This document shows, piece after piece, positions 17,909 through 26,136 of a DNA stretch of 64,000 bases. Position 1 is the stretch's first letter. Each line of letters opens with the position of its first letter. Below the pieces are notes generated by a model. It saw only the letters and a program-made list of their open reading frames with translations. It was not told the DNA's origin and did not search any database. The translations under genes and the position numbers were made by a program. The stretch is from Armatimonadota bacterium (lineage in GTDB: Bacteria > Armatimonadota > Fimbriimonadia > Fimbriimonadales > Fimbriimonadaceae). The DNA is taken from assembly GCA_018268315.1 (NCBI GenBank), contig JAFDWU010000001.1, forward strand, positions 503,295 to 567,294, written 5' to 3'.

Positions 17909-17926
17909 CTCATTGGGTTGGAGTGC

Positions 17927-18076
17927 AACCACAGAGGGCACAGAACCACTGCAATAATGATTTAGCTGTCGTTTTGGATTTTGCTTCTAGCACACCCAGG
18001 GCTAACGCCCCGGACGCCCGTCAGGCGCCTGCCTGTTCCAAGTCTTCCTTCCGTGTCTTCTGTGTCCTCAGTGGTT
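17927..18076. repeat. Intergenic element bounded by a 20-bp imperfect inverted repeat
   Basis: The left end 17927-17946 (AACCACAGAGGGCACAGAAC) and the right end 18057-18076 (CTTCTGTGTCCTCAGTGGTT) are inverse copies with three mismatches. The roughly 110 bases between contain a GC-rich stretch (GGGCTAACGCCC) and no gene. From memory, ACCACAGAGG(A)CACAG-type repeats recur between genes in several environmental phyla, but I cannot verify this here. Only this copy is in the window. Confidence 0.5.
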
Positions 18077-18103
18077 CAAAACATTCCCAAGGCACCATGC
18101 TGA

Positions 18104-18109
18104 TAGAAT
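18104..18109 (+). promoter_or_regulatory. -10 box (TAGAAT) for the EamA gene
   Basis: TAGAAT lies 48 bases before the GTG start at 18158, directly after the repeat element. No convincing -35 is seen. Confidence 0.35.
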
Positions 18110-18157
18110 CGCACTTGTGTCCAGTAGACCACCAACCACGGAGAAGCAGCCTAAGTA

Positions 18158-19006
18158 GTGCAAACGATACTCTGGACCTTGCTGGCCCTGGTCTCCTTCG
18201 CCGCCAACTCGATGCTCTGCCGAGCGGCTTTGGATTCCCACACCATCGACGCCGCCTCCTTCACCATGATCCGGCTACTCTCCGGCGCGGTGATGCTCGC
18301 CCTCCTGGTGGCAATTCCACAGCGCAAAGCCCCTTGGTCCGTCGATGGCAATCTCATTTCCGCCCTCGCGCTGTTCGTGTACGCCATTGCCTTCTCGTTC
18401 GCCTACCTCAGCCTTGGCGCGGGAACCGGCGCGCTCATCCTTTTCACCTTTGTTCAAATCACGATGCTTGCCATTGGCATCATCAAGGGTGAACACCCCA
18501 AGCCGCTTGAGATTGTTGGCATGCTGGTTGCGCTTGGCGGGGTGGTCTACCTAGTCCTGCCGGGGCTGAAGGCCCCGCCGCTGCTTAGCGCCGCGCTGAT
18601 GGCCTGCGCGGGTGCCGCTTGGGGTCTGTACTCGTTTAGGGGAAGGTCCGCGCCAAACGCGATCGCCGCCACCGCCGGAAACATGGCGATTGCCGCGCCG
18701 TTCGGGCTTCTGGTTTGGTTGACGACCGGAGCGCACACGGACTGGGCGCCTCGCGGAGCGCTGCTTGCGGCCATATCCGGTGCGATCACCTCCGGGCTAG
18801 GTTATGTTTGCTGGTACAAGGCGCTGCCTGGCCTTTCCTCCACCCGCGCCGCGGTGGTCCAGCTGTCGGTGCCTGCGCTAACCGCCGTCGGCGCTGTCCT
18901 GATTCTGAACGAGGAGTTCACTCCCCGCCGCGTCGCTGCCACGGTTCTCACGCTTGGCGGAGTGGCGATCACGATCGCCGCCCATCAAATGAAAAGGGAC
19001 GGGTGA
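18158..19006 (+). CDS. EamA/DMT family transporter
   Basis: 282 residues with about ten membrane helices arranged as two EamA repeats. Repeat 1 spans about 1-135 (from WTLLALVSFAANSMLCRAAL) and repeat 2 about 140-278 (including SGAITSGLGYVCWYKALPGL). Members export metabolites such as amino acids, purines or sugars, and the substrate is not predictable. The GTG at 18158 is the earliest in-frame start after a stop at 18152 and gives a full first helix. A palindrome overlaps its stop codon. Confidence 0.85.
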   Translation: MQTILWTLLALVSFAANSMLCRAALDSHTIDAASFTMIRLLSGAVMLALLVAIPQRKAPWSVDGNLISALALFVYAIAFSFAYLSLGAGTGALILFTFVQITMLAIGIIKGEHPKPLEIVGMLVALGGVVYLVLPGLKAPPLLSAALMACAGAAWGLYSFRGRSAPNAIAATAGNMAIAAPFGLLVWLTTGAHTDWAPRGALLAAISGAITSGLGYVCWYKALPGLSSTRAAVVQLSVPALTAVGAVLILNEEFTPRRVAATVLTLGGVAITIAAHQMKRDG

Positions 19007-19015
19007 ATTCACCCG
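19000..19015. terminator. Possible terminator palindrome after the EamA gene
   Basis: CGGGTGAATTCACCCG is a perfect 16-bp palindrome (6-bp stem, AATT loop) overlapping the EamA stop. No T-run follows, so termination is uncertain. The convergent PEP-CTERM gene ends 33 bp away. Confidence 0.35.
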
Positions 19016-19047
19016 CCCCAACCTTAAACTAGTAGGCCGTGTCGACC

Positions 19048-19689
19048 TTACTTCTTGCGCTTGCGAAGAAGTGCGGCAACGCCAAGCGACAGAGCAGCCA
19101 TCGAGGCAGGCTCTGGAACCGCATCCGCGTCCAACTTCACGTTATCAATGATTCCGGCATGGAGCTGGACCGACGTGAAGACCAGCGAGTAGACGCCGGT
19201 GGTCGGCGCAACGAACGACTTTGTGATGTGGATGAAGTCCGAGAACGGATCGGTTGCCGAGAAGATCGGTCCTCCAAAAACGCTCGTGCCGTTCGTGACG
19301 TCAAAGTTCAACTGGCCGCCGGGAACGCCGAACTGGGTGCCAAAGTCAGCCTGATCAAACGACAATGTGTAGCTGCTGCCACCCACAAGCGAAACATCCT
19401 GATGGATGCTGCCAAGGCCGACGCCGGTTGCCAGGTAGGCAAACTGAACGCCGTCAGTTGCGTTGTGCCAGGCGACACCGCTGTCTGCGTTTCCATTGCT
19501 GATAATGAAAGGCAAACCGAAGTCGGCGATCCATCCCGAACCCATGATTTGGCCATTGCCAAATCCCATCTTTCCGCCCGGATTCAGCGCCGGATCTTCA
19601 AAACTTCCATTGACCAGCGAAGCAGAAGCGCTCGCTGCTACCGCAAGCAGCGCGCCCGCAAAAAAATAACTCCTAAAAATAATAGACAT
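19048..19689 (-). CDS. PEP-CTERM sorting-domain surface protein
   Basis: 213 residues. An N-terminal signal peptide runs to about residue 24. A beta-sandwich-like body follows, with LVNGSFEDPALNPGG at its start, as in DUF642/carbohydrate-binding-like secreted proteins. The C-terminus is a PEP-CTERM tripartite signal (191-213): VPEPAS, a hydrophobic stretch, then RKRKK. Such signals are processed by exosortase/archaeosortase-type transpeptidases tied to exopolysaccharide export; none is in the window. The ATG is preceded by GGAGAG at good spacing. A TATACT box lies 17 bases further upstream. Confidence 0.9.
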   Translation of the reverse strand: MSIIFRSYFFAGALLAVAASASASLVNGSFEDPALNPGGKMGFGNGQIMGSGWIADFGLPFIISNGNADSGVAWHNATDGVQFAYLATGVGLGSIHQDVSLVGGSSYTLSFDQADFGTQFGVPGGQLNFDVTNGTSVFGGPIFSATDPFSDFIHITKSFVAPTTGVYSLVFTSVQLHAGIIDNVKLDADAVPEPASMAALSLGVAALLRKRKK

Positions 19690-19706
19690 ACACTCTCCAA
19701 AAGGCT

Positions 19707-19712
19707 AGTATA
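19707..19712 (-). promoter_or_regulatory. -10 box (TATACT) of the PEP-CTERM gene
   Basis: Minus-strand TATACT, 17 nt before the ATG at 19689, with a GGAGAG Shine-Dalgarno between. No good -35 is visible. The rest of 19690-19890 shows nothing recognisable. Confidence 0.4.
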
Positions 19713-19890
19713 CGCCGCATTGGGCAGTGCTTCGTACACTATTTTGCGAATCTGGAGAGCGGCCCAGTTTTATGTCATGGGGGTGCGGCCTTCGCTTGAG
19801 AGACTTCCGCTCAAACGTCACATTGCGGCAGTGAAAACGAGCGCCGAATAAGCTGGAAGCGCACGTTGGACTTGAAAACGCCAACACCGG

Positions 19891-20865
19891 CTAGTTAGGC
19901 TTGAGCACCCAAAGACTCGGCTTTCCGCCGACATTCTTCAGTGCCACATAGACGAGGTGGGTGGTTTGATCGACCGAGACAGTGTGAGCGTTTGCTGCCC
20001 GGAACTTACCCATGGGTCTTAAACCTTGTTTCCCAGCCGCGAAGACATCCACCGCCCCGCCTTCACAACCCACGTAGAGCCGCTGTAGCCCCTCGTCAAA
20101 AGCAAGTACATCCGGGCCCTCGGTCACGTCGAAAGACTGCAATACCTTCATGCTTCGAAGGTCAGCTACAAGGAGCTTGTTGTTACCTTCACAGGAAATA
20201 TAGGCAATGCGCTTTGGCGCGTCGATGTAAAAGCCATGCGGATGGTCGCTTCCAGCAAGAGGATAACGGCCGACGATCTTCTGGGTGCCCGGATCGATCG
20301 AAACCATTTCGTTTTTGGTCTGCACCGCGACCCAAATAAGTTTCCCAACGGGATCATAGTGCGTGTTGCCCGCCTCACCTCCCAGCGGGATAGATCCGAG
20401 GCTTCGGTTCGTCCGAGCGTCGATAACGAGATCCTTGCCGCCGGATTCGTCGGACACAAACAGCTTCCGCAGCCCTGGGACGTAGGCAATGCCGTCTGGG
20501 AAGTCAGCTCCTGGAACTCGGGTGAGCACATTGTTCGTCTTGAGGTCAGCGACAACAACTTCGTGAGTACCCGCCGCCGAGCCGTAAAACTTGCCCTCGG
20601 CCGGGACGGCGAGTACGCCGGTGACCGTCTTGTAGCCTGGCAGATTAGCGACTACCCGCTGCGTCTTGGTATCGACGATAATCAGCTTGCCAGCGCCCAT
20701 GTGAGACAGGTACAGAAGGCCGCTCTGCTGATCCATGCTCTGATAGTCCAGCCGCGTCGGGCTGTCCGGCAACGGTATCTCTGCGATCTTTTTAAGGGGC
20801 TGTTGGGCAAGTGCGGAACACCCACTAAGTGCGACGAAAGCGGTAAGCGAAAGAAGTGCCTTCAT
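19891..20865 (-). CDS. YncE-like beta-propeller lipoprotein
   Basis: 324 residues. A lipoprotein signal ends in the lipobox LSGC (Cys16). Repeats of about 40 residues follow, with the pattern VxDxxTxxVxxxIPLG; examples are LIIVDTKTQRVVANLPG, VVVADLKTNNVLTRVPG and LLVADLRSMKVLQSFDV. This is a seven-bladed propeller of the YVTN/YncE type, probably anchored in a membrane and facing the periplasm. Family members often sit with metal or electron-transfer proteins, but none is beside it. A perfect palindrome sits within its probable promoter. Confidence 0.85.
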   Translation of the reverse strand: MKALLSLTAFVALSGCSALAQQPLKKIAEIPLPDSPTRLDYQSMDQQSGLLYLSHMGAGKLIIVDTKTQRVVANLPGYKTVTGVLAVPAEGKFYGSAAGTHEVVVADLKTNNVLTRVPGADFPDGIAYVPGLRKLFVSDESGGKDLVIDARTNRSLGSIPLGGEAGNTHYDPVGKLIWVAVQTKNEMVSIDPGTQKIVGRYPLAGSDHPHGFYIDAPKRIAYISCEGNNKLLVADLRSMKVLQSFDVTEGPDVLAFDEGLQRLYVGCEGGAVDVFAAGKQGLRPMGKFRAANAHTVSVDQTTHLVYVALKNVGGKPSLWVLKPN

Positions 20866-20882
20866 AGCGGTACGCCACCGCC

Positions 20883-20908
20883 ATCATAGCCCTAAAGGGC
20901 GCCCTTTA
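20883..20908 (-). promoter_or_regulatory. -10 box with a 16-bp palindrome upstream
   Basis: Minus-strand TATGAT (20888-20883) lies 17 bases before the lipoprotein start. TAAAGGGCGCCCTTTA at 20893-20908 is a perfect palindrome filling the region between -10 and -35. It is a candidate operator; the cognate regulator is unknown. Confidence 0.45.
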
Positions 20909-20949
20909 TGCATCGGGGTACCCATGTGTCCGGAATGGACAGCTAAAGC

Positions 20950-21024
20950 TGGAGCCCTCGACGAGAATTGAACCCGTGACCTCTTCTTTACCAAAGAAGT
21001 GCTCTGCCGCTGAGCTACGAGGGC
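20950..21024 (-). tRNA. tRNA-Thr(GGT)
   Basis: On the minus strand the acceptor GCCCTCG pairs with CGAGGGC. The anticodon stem CTTCT/AGAAG holds the loop TTGGTAA with anticodon GGT. The T arm is present (GGGTTCAATTC). Discriminator T and an encoded CCA are at 20953 and 20950-20952. Confidence 0.93.
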
Positions 21025-21033
21025 CTGATTTTC

Positions 21034-21118
21034 TGGTGGGGAGTGCAGGATTCGAACCTGCGAAGGCATCGCCGACAGATTTACAGTCTGTTCCCATTGG
21101 CCACTCGGGCAACTCCCC
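21034..21118 (-). tRNA. tRNA-Tyr(GTA)
   Basis: Minus strand, acceptor GGGGAGT/ACTCCCC. The anticodon loop CTGTAAA gives GTA, and a long class II variable arm is present. Discriminator A and an encoded CCA are at 21037 and 21034-21036. It is separated from tRNA-Thr by only 9 bp, so the two are probably co-transcribed. Confidence 0.93.
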
Positions 21119-21203
21119 ACAAACTGCGCGTTGAATAATACCTGACGTACCTGCCACGCGCACCCACTTTTCTATTCGGCATGCGCGTGGCTTAAACCCA
21201 GTC

Positions 21204-22112
21204 CTAGAACAAACCTTCCAGCGAGAGGTACCGCTCGCCGGTGTCGTAGCAGAAGGTCAGCACCGTCGCCCCGTTCGGAATATCCGGCAGCTTCTCGCTT
21301 ACCGCCGCAAGCGAAGCGCCACTGGAAACACCCACGAATAGCGCCTCTTCCTTAGCGGCGCGAATCGCAAACTCAAACGCCTGCTCTTCGGTCACCTGGA
21401 TGACGCCATCCAAGGTGTCTACATGGAGGTTAGAGGGAATGAACCCGGCGCCGATGCCCTGAATTCGGTGCGGGCTCGGATCGCCGCCGCTGATAACCGG
21501 AGACTTCGTCGGTTCTACCGCGAAAGTCTTCATCGCCGGGAACTTGGCCTTCAGCACTTCGCTCACACCCGTGATATGCCCGCCGGTGCCAACGCCGGTG
21601 ATGAGAAAGTCGACGCCGCCAGGAAAGTCGGCAAGAATCTCTTGCGCGGTGGTCTCCTTGTGGACATCGATATTGGCCGGGTTATCGAACTGCTGCGGCA
21701 TCCAAGAGTTCGGAGTCGCGGCAATCAGCTCCTTGGCCCGCTCGATCGCGCCCTTCATTCCCTTCTCGCGAGGGGTCAGGTCGAAGGTCGCGCCGTAAGC
21801 CGACATCAGCTTTCTGCGCTCAACGGACATCGATTCCGGCATGACCAGAATCAGCTTGTAACCCTTAATCGCCGCCACCATCGCCAGCCCGATGCCGGTG
21901 TTGCCGCTCGTCGGCTCGATGATCACGCTGCCCGGCTTCAATATCCCGTGCCGCTCCGCATGCTCCACCATCGAAAGCGCGATGCGATCCTTAATGCTTC
22001 CGCCGGGGTTCGAGCGCTCCATCTTCACCCAAACGTCGTGGTTGGGGAACATGCGCCCGAGGCGAAGGTGGGGCGTGTTGCCAATGGTGTCAAGAATGGT
22101 ATGTGCTTTCAA
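21204..22112 (-). CDS. cysK: Cysteine synthase (O-acetylserine sulfhydrylase)
   Basis: 302-residue PLP enzyme making cysteine from O-acetylserine and sulfide. The cofactor lysine is K41 in NPGGSIKDR. The substrate loop [12 protein letters not shown] and phosphate-binding [11 protein letters not shown] are intact. The start is TTG, with a strong AGGAG six bases upstream. It follows cysE by 9 bp, so the two consecutive steps of cysteine synthesis form one operon and the proteins may form the cysteine synthase complex. Confidence 0.95.
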   Translation of the reverse strand: MKAHTILDTIGNTPHLRLGRMFPNHDVWVKMERSNPGGSIKDRIALSMVEHAERHGILKPGSVIIEPTSGNTGIGLAMVAAIKGYKLILVMPESMSVERRKLMSAYGATFDLTPREKGMKGAIERAKELIAATPNSWMPQQFDNPANIDVHKETTAQEILADFPGGVDFLITGVGTGGHITGVSEVLKAKFPAMKTFAVEPTKSPVISGGDPSPHRIQGIGAGFIPSNLHVDTLDGVIQVTEEQAFEFAIRAAKEEALFVGVSSGASLAAVSEKLPDIPNGATVLTFCYDTGERYLSLEGLF

Positions 22113-22121
22113 GTTGATCTC

Positions 22122-22964
22122 CTAAATCTCATATTCAAGGGGGGTGTCTACGGTGACTCCCGGTTTACGAAGAACGTCGGCGCGGGTAATCACCGAGTTT
22201 GGCGGCACGCTTCGCGTAAGCCAAACGTTGCCGCCGATAACGCTGTCATCCCCGATCACGGTGTCTCCGCCGAGGATGATCGCGTTGGCATAAATGGTCA
22301 CGCGGTTCCCCACCGTTGGGTGCCGCTTAACTCCCTGCTGGCTCTTAGCCACTTGCATCGCGCCCAGGGTCACGCCCTGGAACATCGTCACGTCGTCCCC
22401 AATGATCGCGGTTTGACCGATCACGACGCCGGTGCCGTGATCGATCGAGAATCGCTTGCCGATCTTGGCGTCGGGGTGGATGTCAATGCCAGTCTCACGG
22501 TGGGCAAACTCGGTCATGATGCGCGGCAGGAATCTGATCTCTTGCTGAGCAAGTTCGTGCGCCAGCCGATAGGTGGCGATGGCGAAGATGCCGGGATACG
22601 CCAGGAGCACTTCGTCAAGCCCCTCACTTGCGGGGTCGCGGTTGGAGATCGCTTGCGCGTCCTCCAAAATGTCTTGCCGCAGACGGGGCAGCGCCATCAG
22701 GAACTTGTCCGTACAGGCTACGCACTTCGCGTCAGGGTTGTTGAGAGTTGTTAGCAGGTGACTCAGCGAACGGCGAAGCTCATCATAGTCGTGCTCCAGT
22801 CCTACCGATTCTCCAAAAGCGAACTGCGGGAACAGGAATGCCAGCAGCCTCCGAACAAGGCGATCGCCTTCGGCGCGCAGATGCTTTGGCAGGGTGCAAC
22901 TCTCGCGGGCAACCTGAAGTTCGCTTAGAAACTGCTCATCCAGACCGCGGGCTTCTTGCTGCAT
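22122..22964 (-). CDS. cysE: Serine O-acetyltransferase (EpsC/SatA type)
   Basis: 280 residues. A helical N-terminal half (about 1-150) is followed by left-handed beta-helix hexapeptide repeats: IDIHPDAKIGKRFSIDHGTG, then VVIGQTAIIGDDVTMFQGVT, then the second set at 230-275. It transfers acetyl from acetyl-CoA to serine. The catalytic His lies in the IDHGTG loop. The longer N-terminus resembles the EpsC form rather than the E. coli enzyme. It is upstream of cysK in the same operon. Confidence 0.92.
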   Translation of the reverse strand: MQQEARGLDEQFLSELQVARESCTLPKHLRAEGDRLVRRLLAFLFPQFAFGESVGLEHDYDELRRSLSHLLTTLNNPDAKCVACTDKFLMALPRLRQDILEDAQAISNRDPASEGLDEVLLAYPGIFAIATYRLAHELAQQEIRFLPRIMTEFAHRETGIDIHPDAKIGKRFSIDHGTGVVIGQTAIIGDDVTMFQGVTLGAMQVAKSQQGVKRHPTVGNRVTIYANAIILGGDTVIGDDSVIGGNVWLTRSVPPNSVITRADVLRKPGVTVDTPLEYEI

Positions 22965-23034
22965 GACTATAAATAACGCCTCGTTGCGCCAGATTGTGGC
23001 CCGGCGGCGATGGTTGATTACTTTACCAGCGGCC

Positions 23035-25320
23035 CTATCCCGCGCCGCCCAGCTTATCCAGCATGATGAGGGTCTGCGGCTTGCTAATCATTTCGTTATT
23101 CGCCTCGCACCTTGCGCTTAAGAGGCAGGCCGGGCAGCCGTTCTCACAGCGGCAGGAAGAAACCAACTCGTGTGCCCCCCGCACCCAGCTTAGCGCCGAA
23201 TCGAACAGCCTTTCCGCCAGCCCGACGCCGCCAGGGGCACGGTCGAATATGAACACGGCGGGCGAAAGCCGGTCGTGGAAGATCGAATACCAAGCGCTGC
23301 CAAGGTCGGCGCGATCACAACCCGCAAGGAGCGGCGCAAGCGCCATCAGCGCGTGCTCTACGCCATGCACACCCGCAATCTCCTCCGGCTTCAGTTCCGT
23401 AAGCCCTCCCTTATCCTCAAAGCCAAACCTGACGGCAAGTGTTTCATACGATTCGCTGGGCAGGTCGAGGTCTTCCATGCCCAAAACCGAATCGCCATCC
23501 AGCGACTTTCGCCGGAAGCCGGTCACGAGGTCGGTGACCTTCACGCTGCAAAGCTCCGCATATCCGCTCGCTATCTGCAAGCGCTGGACCACGTATTGCG
23601 GGTCCAGCACCGACTGCACGATCGGCTGCGTATAGTAGTTCGCCTCCATTGCGACGAGGGTCGCGATCCCCGCTTCCAAATTCAATTCCTTGCTGAGATA
23701 GGTCTGGCCGCGGTGCAGATAGATCGCTCCTTCGTGGGCGCCTTGCATGGCTCGCCAACGCTCCATCGAGCCCAGTTCCTGGCCGTTCACCAGCAGCGTG
23801 ATGGATTGCCCGCTACTGCCGCGTAAATTAATCTTGCCCGCAGGGGCTTCGTGGGAGGGGTAGTAGAATCGCCCCGCCCTGAACTCCAATTCCCCCGCTC
23901 GATCCATGCCTTCCGCCGTCTCGATGGCGGAGTCCCCAAACGCTGCCAGCTCCGAGGGTCCAATCGGCCGCTCATAGGCCGCACAGAGCAAGTGAGACGG
24001 CAGAATGTGCTTGTTCTCCGGGTTGATCGCCACGTTCTCAACCTTGGAGTCCAGTACCCGCGCCGGTTCTCGTATCAGATACTGCTCTAAAGGGTCGTCG
24101 TGGGCCACGTAGATCGCAAGGCTGTCCTTCGCGCCTCGCCCCGCGCGTCCGACCTGCTGCCAAAAACTGGAGATCGTGCCCGGATAGCCATTCAGGATCA
24201 CCGCGTCGAGGTCGCCGAGGTCGATGCCTAGCTCCATCGCGTTGGTAGCGGAAAGGCCCCTTAGGTCGCCTTTGAATAGGCGCTTCTCAATGTCCCGCCG
24301 TTCCTTTGGCGTGTAACCGGCCCGGTAGCTCTCAAATTGCTGCGGATTAAGCCCAGGACGGCCCTCGCACCCTTCCCTAATGTAGCGCAGGACCAGCTCC
24401 GCCGAGACCCGCGCGCGGTTAAACGCAAGGCTTCGCAGGCCTAGCTCGCCCAGCATCAGCACGATTTCGGCGGTCGTCTTGTTGGCGCTGAAGCGGTCAC
24501 CCTCATCGTAAGCCCCGATAAGCGGCGGATTCCAGAAGACGAGGCTCTTGCGCCCATCCGGCGCGCCGTCTCCATCAATCACCACGGGCTTGCGCCCCAC
24601 CAACTGCCGGAACAACGCCTCGGGATTCCCAATCGTCGCCGAGCATCCGATCACGGTGGGACTCGAATGCCGAAACTCGCACAGCCTCAGTAATCGCCGG
24701 ATAACGTTCGCCACATGCGAGCCGAAGATGCCCCGGTAAGTGTGCATCTCGTCGATGACGATAAACCGAAGCGAGCGCAGGAAGGGCCCCCAATTCTCGT
24801 GGCCGGGCAGGATGCCCAAATGCAGCATGTCCGGATTCGTAAGGATGACCTGCGCCGAATTCCGAATCGCGCTGCGTTGGCTGCGCGGCGTGTCGCCGTC
24901 ATAGGTAGCTGCCCGTATGCCCACCGGGCCCAACAAAGCCTGTAGCTTGCCAAGCTGGTCCTGCGCGAGGGCCTTTGTTGGGAATAGGTACAGCGCCCGT
25001 GCCACCGGCTCGGAAAGCAGGCTCTCCATCACCGGCAGGTTGTAGCACAGTGTCTTGCCAGAGTTCGTGCCGGTAACCACGAACACATCTTTGCCCTGCA
25101 CGGCTTGATCGAACACCTGCGCCTGATGCGAGTAGAGCTGCTTCACGCCAATGTTCGCGAGCAAGCCCTCTAACTTCGAGCTTAGCGGTTGCGAGGGCTC
25201 GCCATAAACCGCAGATTTGGGTGGCAGCACCTCGATGTGCTGAATTTGGGCTGCGAGCGCCTCATCCAGCCGCATGGCCTCCGCAAAAGTTAGCCCCGCA
25301 AGCGGATTACTGGTCTCCAA
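23035..25320 (-). CDS. DEAD/DEAH helicase with zinc-binding DUF1998 domain (MrfA-like)
   Basis: 761 residues. The helicase core has motif I TGTNSGKT, motif II DEMH, motif III SATIG and motif VI QQVGRAGRG. The C-terminal DUF1998 region ends in four clustered cysteines, CRCENGCPACLLSARC, as in B. subtilis MrfA (YprA), a 3'-5' helicase used in mitomycin-type DNA repair. The usual partner nuclease MrfB is not in the window. The TTG start overlaps the tatC end by 14 nt, suggesting coupling. Initiation at a later Met (residue 16) cannot be excluded. Confidence 0.88.
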   Translation of the reverse strand: METSNPLAGLTFAEAMRLDEALAAQIQHIEVLPPKSAVYGEPSQPLSSKLEGLLANIGVKQLYSHQAQVFDQAVQGKDVFVVTGTNSGKTLCYNLPVMESLLSEPVARALYLFPTKALAQDQLGKLQALLGPVGIRAATYDGDTPRSQRSAIRNSAQVILTNPDMLHLGILPGHENWGPFLRSLRFIVIDEMHTYRGIFGSHVANVIRRLLRLCEFRHSSPTVIGCSATIGNPEALFRQLVGRKPVVIDGDGAPDGRKSLVFWNPPLIGAYDEGDRFSANKTTAEIVLMLGELGLRSLAFNRARVSAELVLRYIREGCEGRPGLNPQQFESYRAGYTPKERRDIEKRLFKGDLRGLSATNAMELGIDLGDLDAVILNGYPGTISSFWQQVGRAGRGAKDSLAIYVAHDDPLEQYLIREPARVLDSKVENVAINPENKHILPSHLLCAAYERPIGPSELAAFGDSAIETAEGMDRAGELEFRAGRFYYPSHEAPAGKINLRGSSGQSITLLVNGQELGSMERWRAMQGAHEGAIYLHRGQTYLSKELNLEAGIATLVAMEANYYTQPIVQSVLDPQYVVQRLQIASGYAELCSVKVTDLVTGFRRKSLDGDSVLGMEDLDLPSESYETLAVRFGFEDKGGLTELKPEEIAGVHGVEHALMALAPLLAGCDRADLGSAWYSIFHDRLSPAVFIFDRAPGGVGLAERLFDSALSWVRGAHELVSSCRCENGCPACLLSARCEANNEMISKPQTLIMLDKLGGAG

Positions 25321-26134
25321 GTTCGTCCACGTCAGGCGGCTGCTTCAGGCTGAGCTTCTTGTCCCGCTTGATACTCCAATTAAGCACCTGCACACTCGCC
25401 GCGAAGAGAACGCTTAGCGGAATCGCCATCATCAGCATGCTGCCCACATCGTTGCTCGGGGTAATAATCATGGACATGGTGAAGATTCCCACCGTGCACT
25501 GTCGCCAATTCTTCATTAGCGTTTCTGGAGTGACCAGGCCGAGTTTGCCGATGATGAACACCACGAGCGGAAGCTGGAAGCCAAACCCAAACGCCAGCAT
25601 CATCTTCAGCGTGAAGAACACCATCATCCCCGGCTCTTGATGGAGTTCGGTATGCGGGAAGTTGTCCATGTAGCTGGCAAACCAGCGCACGACATTGGGC
25701 AAGATGAGCAGGCTGAAGGTCGCACCGACAATGAAAAGCGCCGCCGCCCAAGGCGCTGCGCGCGCAAACGGTTTGCGCTCCTTTGGCTTCAGGCCTGGCT
25801 TTACAAATCCCCAGGCTTGCAGCGTCGCAAACGGCGCCGTCAAGATGGCGCCTATCATGAAGCTGAGCCGAAGTTGGAGCATGAAGGGGTCAAGCGCATT
25901 TCGGAACACTTCGAGGTAGACAAACTGATGGCCCGAAGCCTTCAGGTTCGCCTTGATCGCCCCCTGAAGCGTGTCGTACAGAAAGGGCTCGAGATACCAA
26001 CCCGCGAGCCAAGCGGCCGCTAAAAAGATGACGACCCGAATAATTCGGGTCCTCAACTCATCTAGATGATCGCCAAGCGACTGGCGAAACTCATCCGGAT
26101 CGTCCGGTATTCTCCGCCGCTTGGGCTGTGCCAT
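25307..26134 (-). CDS. tatC: Sec-independent translocase subunit TatC
   Basis: 275-residue inner-membrane protein with six helices, the receptor for twin-arginine signal peptides. The N-terminal FRQSLGDHLDELRTRI matches the TatC cytoplasmic start. TAPFATLQAWGFVKPGLKPKERK and the conserved Glu/Pro region in the first periplasmic loop are present. The first 12 residues are basic (KRRRIPDD). No tatA/B is adjacent. It lies between the RGG-rich secreted protein and the helicase in one transcript. Confidence 0.93.
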   Translation of the reverse strand: MAQPKRRRIPDDPDEFRQSLGDHLDELRTRIIRVVIFLAAAWLAGWYLEPFLYDTLQGAIKANLKASGHQFVYLEVFRNALDPFMLQLRLSFMIGAILTAPFATLQAWGFVKPGLKPKERKPFARAAPWAAALFIVGATFSLLILPNVVRWFASYMDNFPHTELHQEPGMMVFFTLKMMLAFGFGFQLPLVVFIIGKLGLVTPETLMKNWRQCTVGIFTMSMIITPSNDVGSMLMMAIPLSVLFAASVQVLNWSIKRDKKLSLKQPPDVDELGDQ

Positions 26135-26136
26135 CG

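Noticed and set aside
17923..18492. 189-residue plus-strand frame across the repeat and into the EamA gene
   Set aside because: It starts in the repeat element and continues out of frame through the transporter.
19039..19851. 270-residue plus-strand frame opposite the PEP-CTERM gene
   Set aside because: The minus strand gives a signal peptide, a PEP-CTERM tail and a ribosome site; the plus strand gives none.
21423..22754. 443-residue plus-strand frame opposite cysK and cysE
   Set aside because: It crosses two well-recognised genes and has no protein-like motifs.
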